5,292 nt of DNA from a bacterium Ga0077546 (GTDB lineage Bacteria > Cyanobacteriota > Vampirovibrionia > Obscuribacterales > Obscuribacteraceae): the NCBI GenBank assembly GCA_001464165.1, contig LNEX01000217.1, forward strand, positions 1-5,292. Direction: 5' to 3'. The translations under genes and the position numbers were made by a program. The notes beneath the pieces are model-generated. The model did not search any database, was not told the DNA's origin, and saw only the letters and a program-made list of their open reading frames with translations. This document shows positions 4,798 through 5,292 of this stretch, piece by piece; position 1 is the stretch's first letter, and each line of letters begins with the position of its first letter.

Positions 4798-5277
4798 TCA
4801 AGTATCCAACATGTCCCAATCATCTCCTAATATCCAGCGAAGTGCGCTCAATTTGCCGTTCACCATTCCCCATTCAAAGTCGGTCCATGGGCCTAAATTT
4901 TCCACACCAACCTCTTCTTCCGTTCGTTTAGCGGCAGCCAAGGCACCAGTCCAAACTGAATCAAGGGTCTGGTCGGAACGGTAAGGAGCGCGTGAATACT
5001 CGTTTTCAGGGACTACATGGTGTTTGCCTTCCTCGATGTCGATTCTCAAATTCCAATGACGGTTGTACCAAACCCGCCTGAACAGCAAGTGTTCCGCTTC
5101 CAGTATTTCAGAAAGGCGACGTGGCTCTTGATGACATTCGAATTCGAATTTGAACTCCTCTAGCCAATCAGGAGCAAACTCGTTTAGTAGTTCGCCCAAC
5201 GCTAGTGAATACTTTGAATTTTCTGCCAGAAAGTAATCTGCAATGTCTGGATGAGGCTTGCGTTCATCAACGCCCAT
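4798..5277 (-). CDS. Conserved-looking unknown protein in cassette unit, possibly 5'-partial
   Basis: This encodes 159 residues from an ATG at 5277. The frame stays open to the window edge (QDFSE precedes the Met) and there is no strong ribosome-binding site before the ATG, so the true start may lie outside. The protein is acidic and rich in Trp (NRHWNLRID, GPWTDFEWGM), soluble, with no signal or membrane segment. Its C-terminus (FEWGMVNGKLSALRW, then LGDDWDMLDT) resembles a conserved ending I remember from hypothetical proteins of cyanobacteria and proteobacteria; no function is known to me. The stop lies 21 bp from the end of site S4, similar to the 15 bp between S1 and the acetyltransferase stop, so both minus-strand cassettes share the same layout. 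Confidence 0.85.
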   Translation of the reverse strand: MGVDERKPHPDIADYFLAENSKYSLALGELLNEFAPDWLEEFKFEFECHQEPRRLSEILEAEHLLFRRVWYNRHWNLRIDIEEGKHHVVPENEYSRAPYRSDQTLDSVWTGALAAAKRTEEEVGVENLGPWTDFEWGMVNGKLSALRWILGDDWDMLDT

Positions 5278-5292
5278 TTCACTGAAGTCCTG

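Larger units (their letters stand above)
2769..5292. mobile_element. Integron-like recombinase plus cassette array (right end outside window)
   Basis: A recombinase gene is followed, on its 5' side, by four copies of a recombination-like site at 3449, 3978, 4144 and 4743. The distances between right arms are 529, 166 and 599 bp. Between sites lies at most one gene, and the acetyltransferase fits its unit almost exactly. The motif TTTTCGGTA occurs five times between 3380 and 4775 counting both strands, and I saw no copy elsewhere in the window. The left border may be near the palindrome at 2737-2760; the right border is not seen. The repeats are observed, while function as a cassette platform is inferred. 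Confidence 0.55.

Overview
Organism. The window comes from a Gram-negative-type environmental bacterium of moderate G+C that tolerates TTG and GTG starts. The mix of a large YD-repeat Rhs protein, a LolA-like protein and a minimal FimB-like tyrosine recombinase is typical of accessory regions in environmental bacteria such as Acidobacteria, cyanobacteria and their non-photosynthetic relatives. I cannot fix the phylum from the sequence, so this placement is a weak inference.

Layout. Positions 2-1849 (+) hold the 3' part of an Rhs/YD-repeat gene whose start lies before the window. It ends in a 58-residue cysteine-rich tail built from two 23-residue repeats. A textbook intrinsic terminator follows at 1896-1928. 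Next come a possible 19-codon leader ORF (1941-2000) and a LolA-like protein without a signal peptide (2012-2659, +, TTG start). A perfect 24-bp palindrome (2737-2760), similar to TetR-family operators, marks the junction with the next block.

The integron-like block. From 2769 to the right edge the organisation changes. A 215-residue tyrosine recombinase with all expected catalytic residues is encoded on the minus strand (2769-3416). Just upstream of its start lies a perfect inverted repeat of 14-bp arms around a 6-bp centre (3449-3482), the architecture of dif/Cre-type recombination sites. The right arm of this site, TTTTCGGTAATGTT, recurs in the same orientation at 3998, 4164 and 4763. Each copy has a degenerate left arm beginning 20 bp earlier. 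These sites cut the rest of the window into short units that carry at most one gene: a GNAT acetyltransferase (3498-3974, -), a gene-less unit of about 166 bp, a 106-residue unknown protein (4298-4618, +, with its own promoter-like sequence), and a 159-residue conserved-looking unknown protein (4798-5277, -, possibly running off the edge).

How it may work. The recombinase gene points away from the array, with a recombination-like site beside its promoter and single-gene units beyond it. This is the topology of an integron. However, the recombinase is far shorter than IntI and of another class, the sites are not recognisable as attC, and the cassette genes lie in both orientations. I propose an integron-like cassette system driven by a minimal FimB-type recombinase. 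The repeats are directly visible; the mobility is inference.
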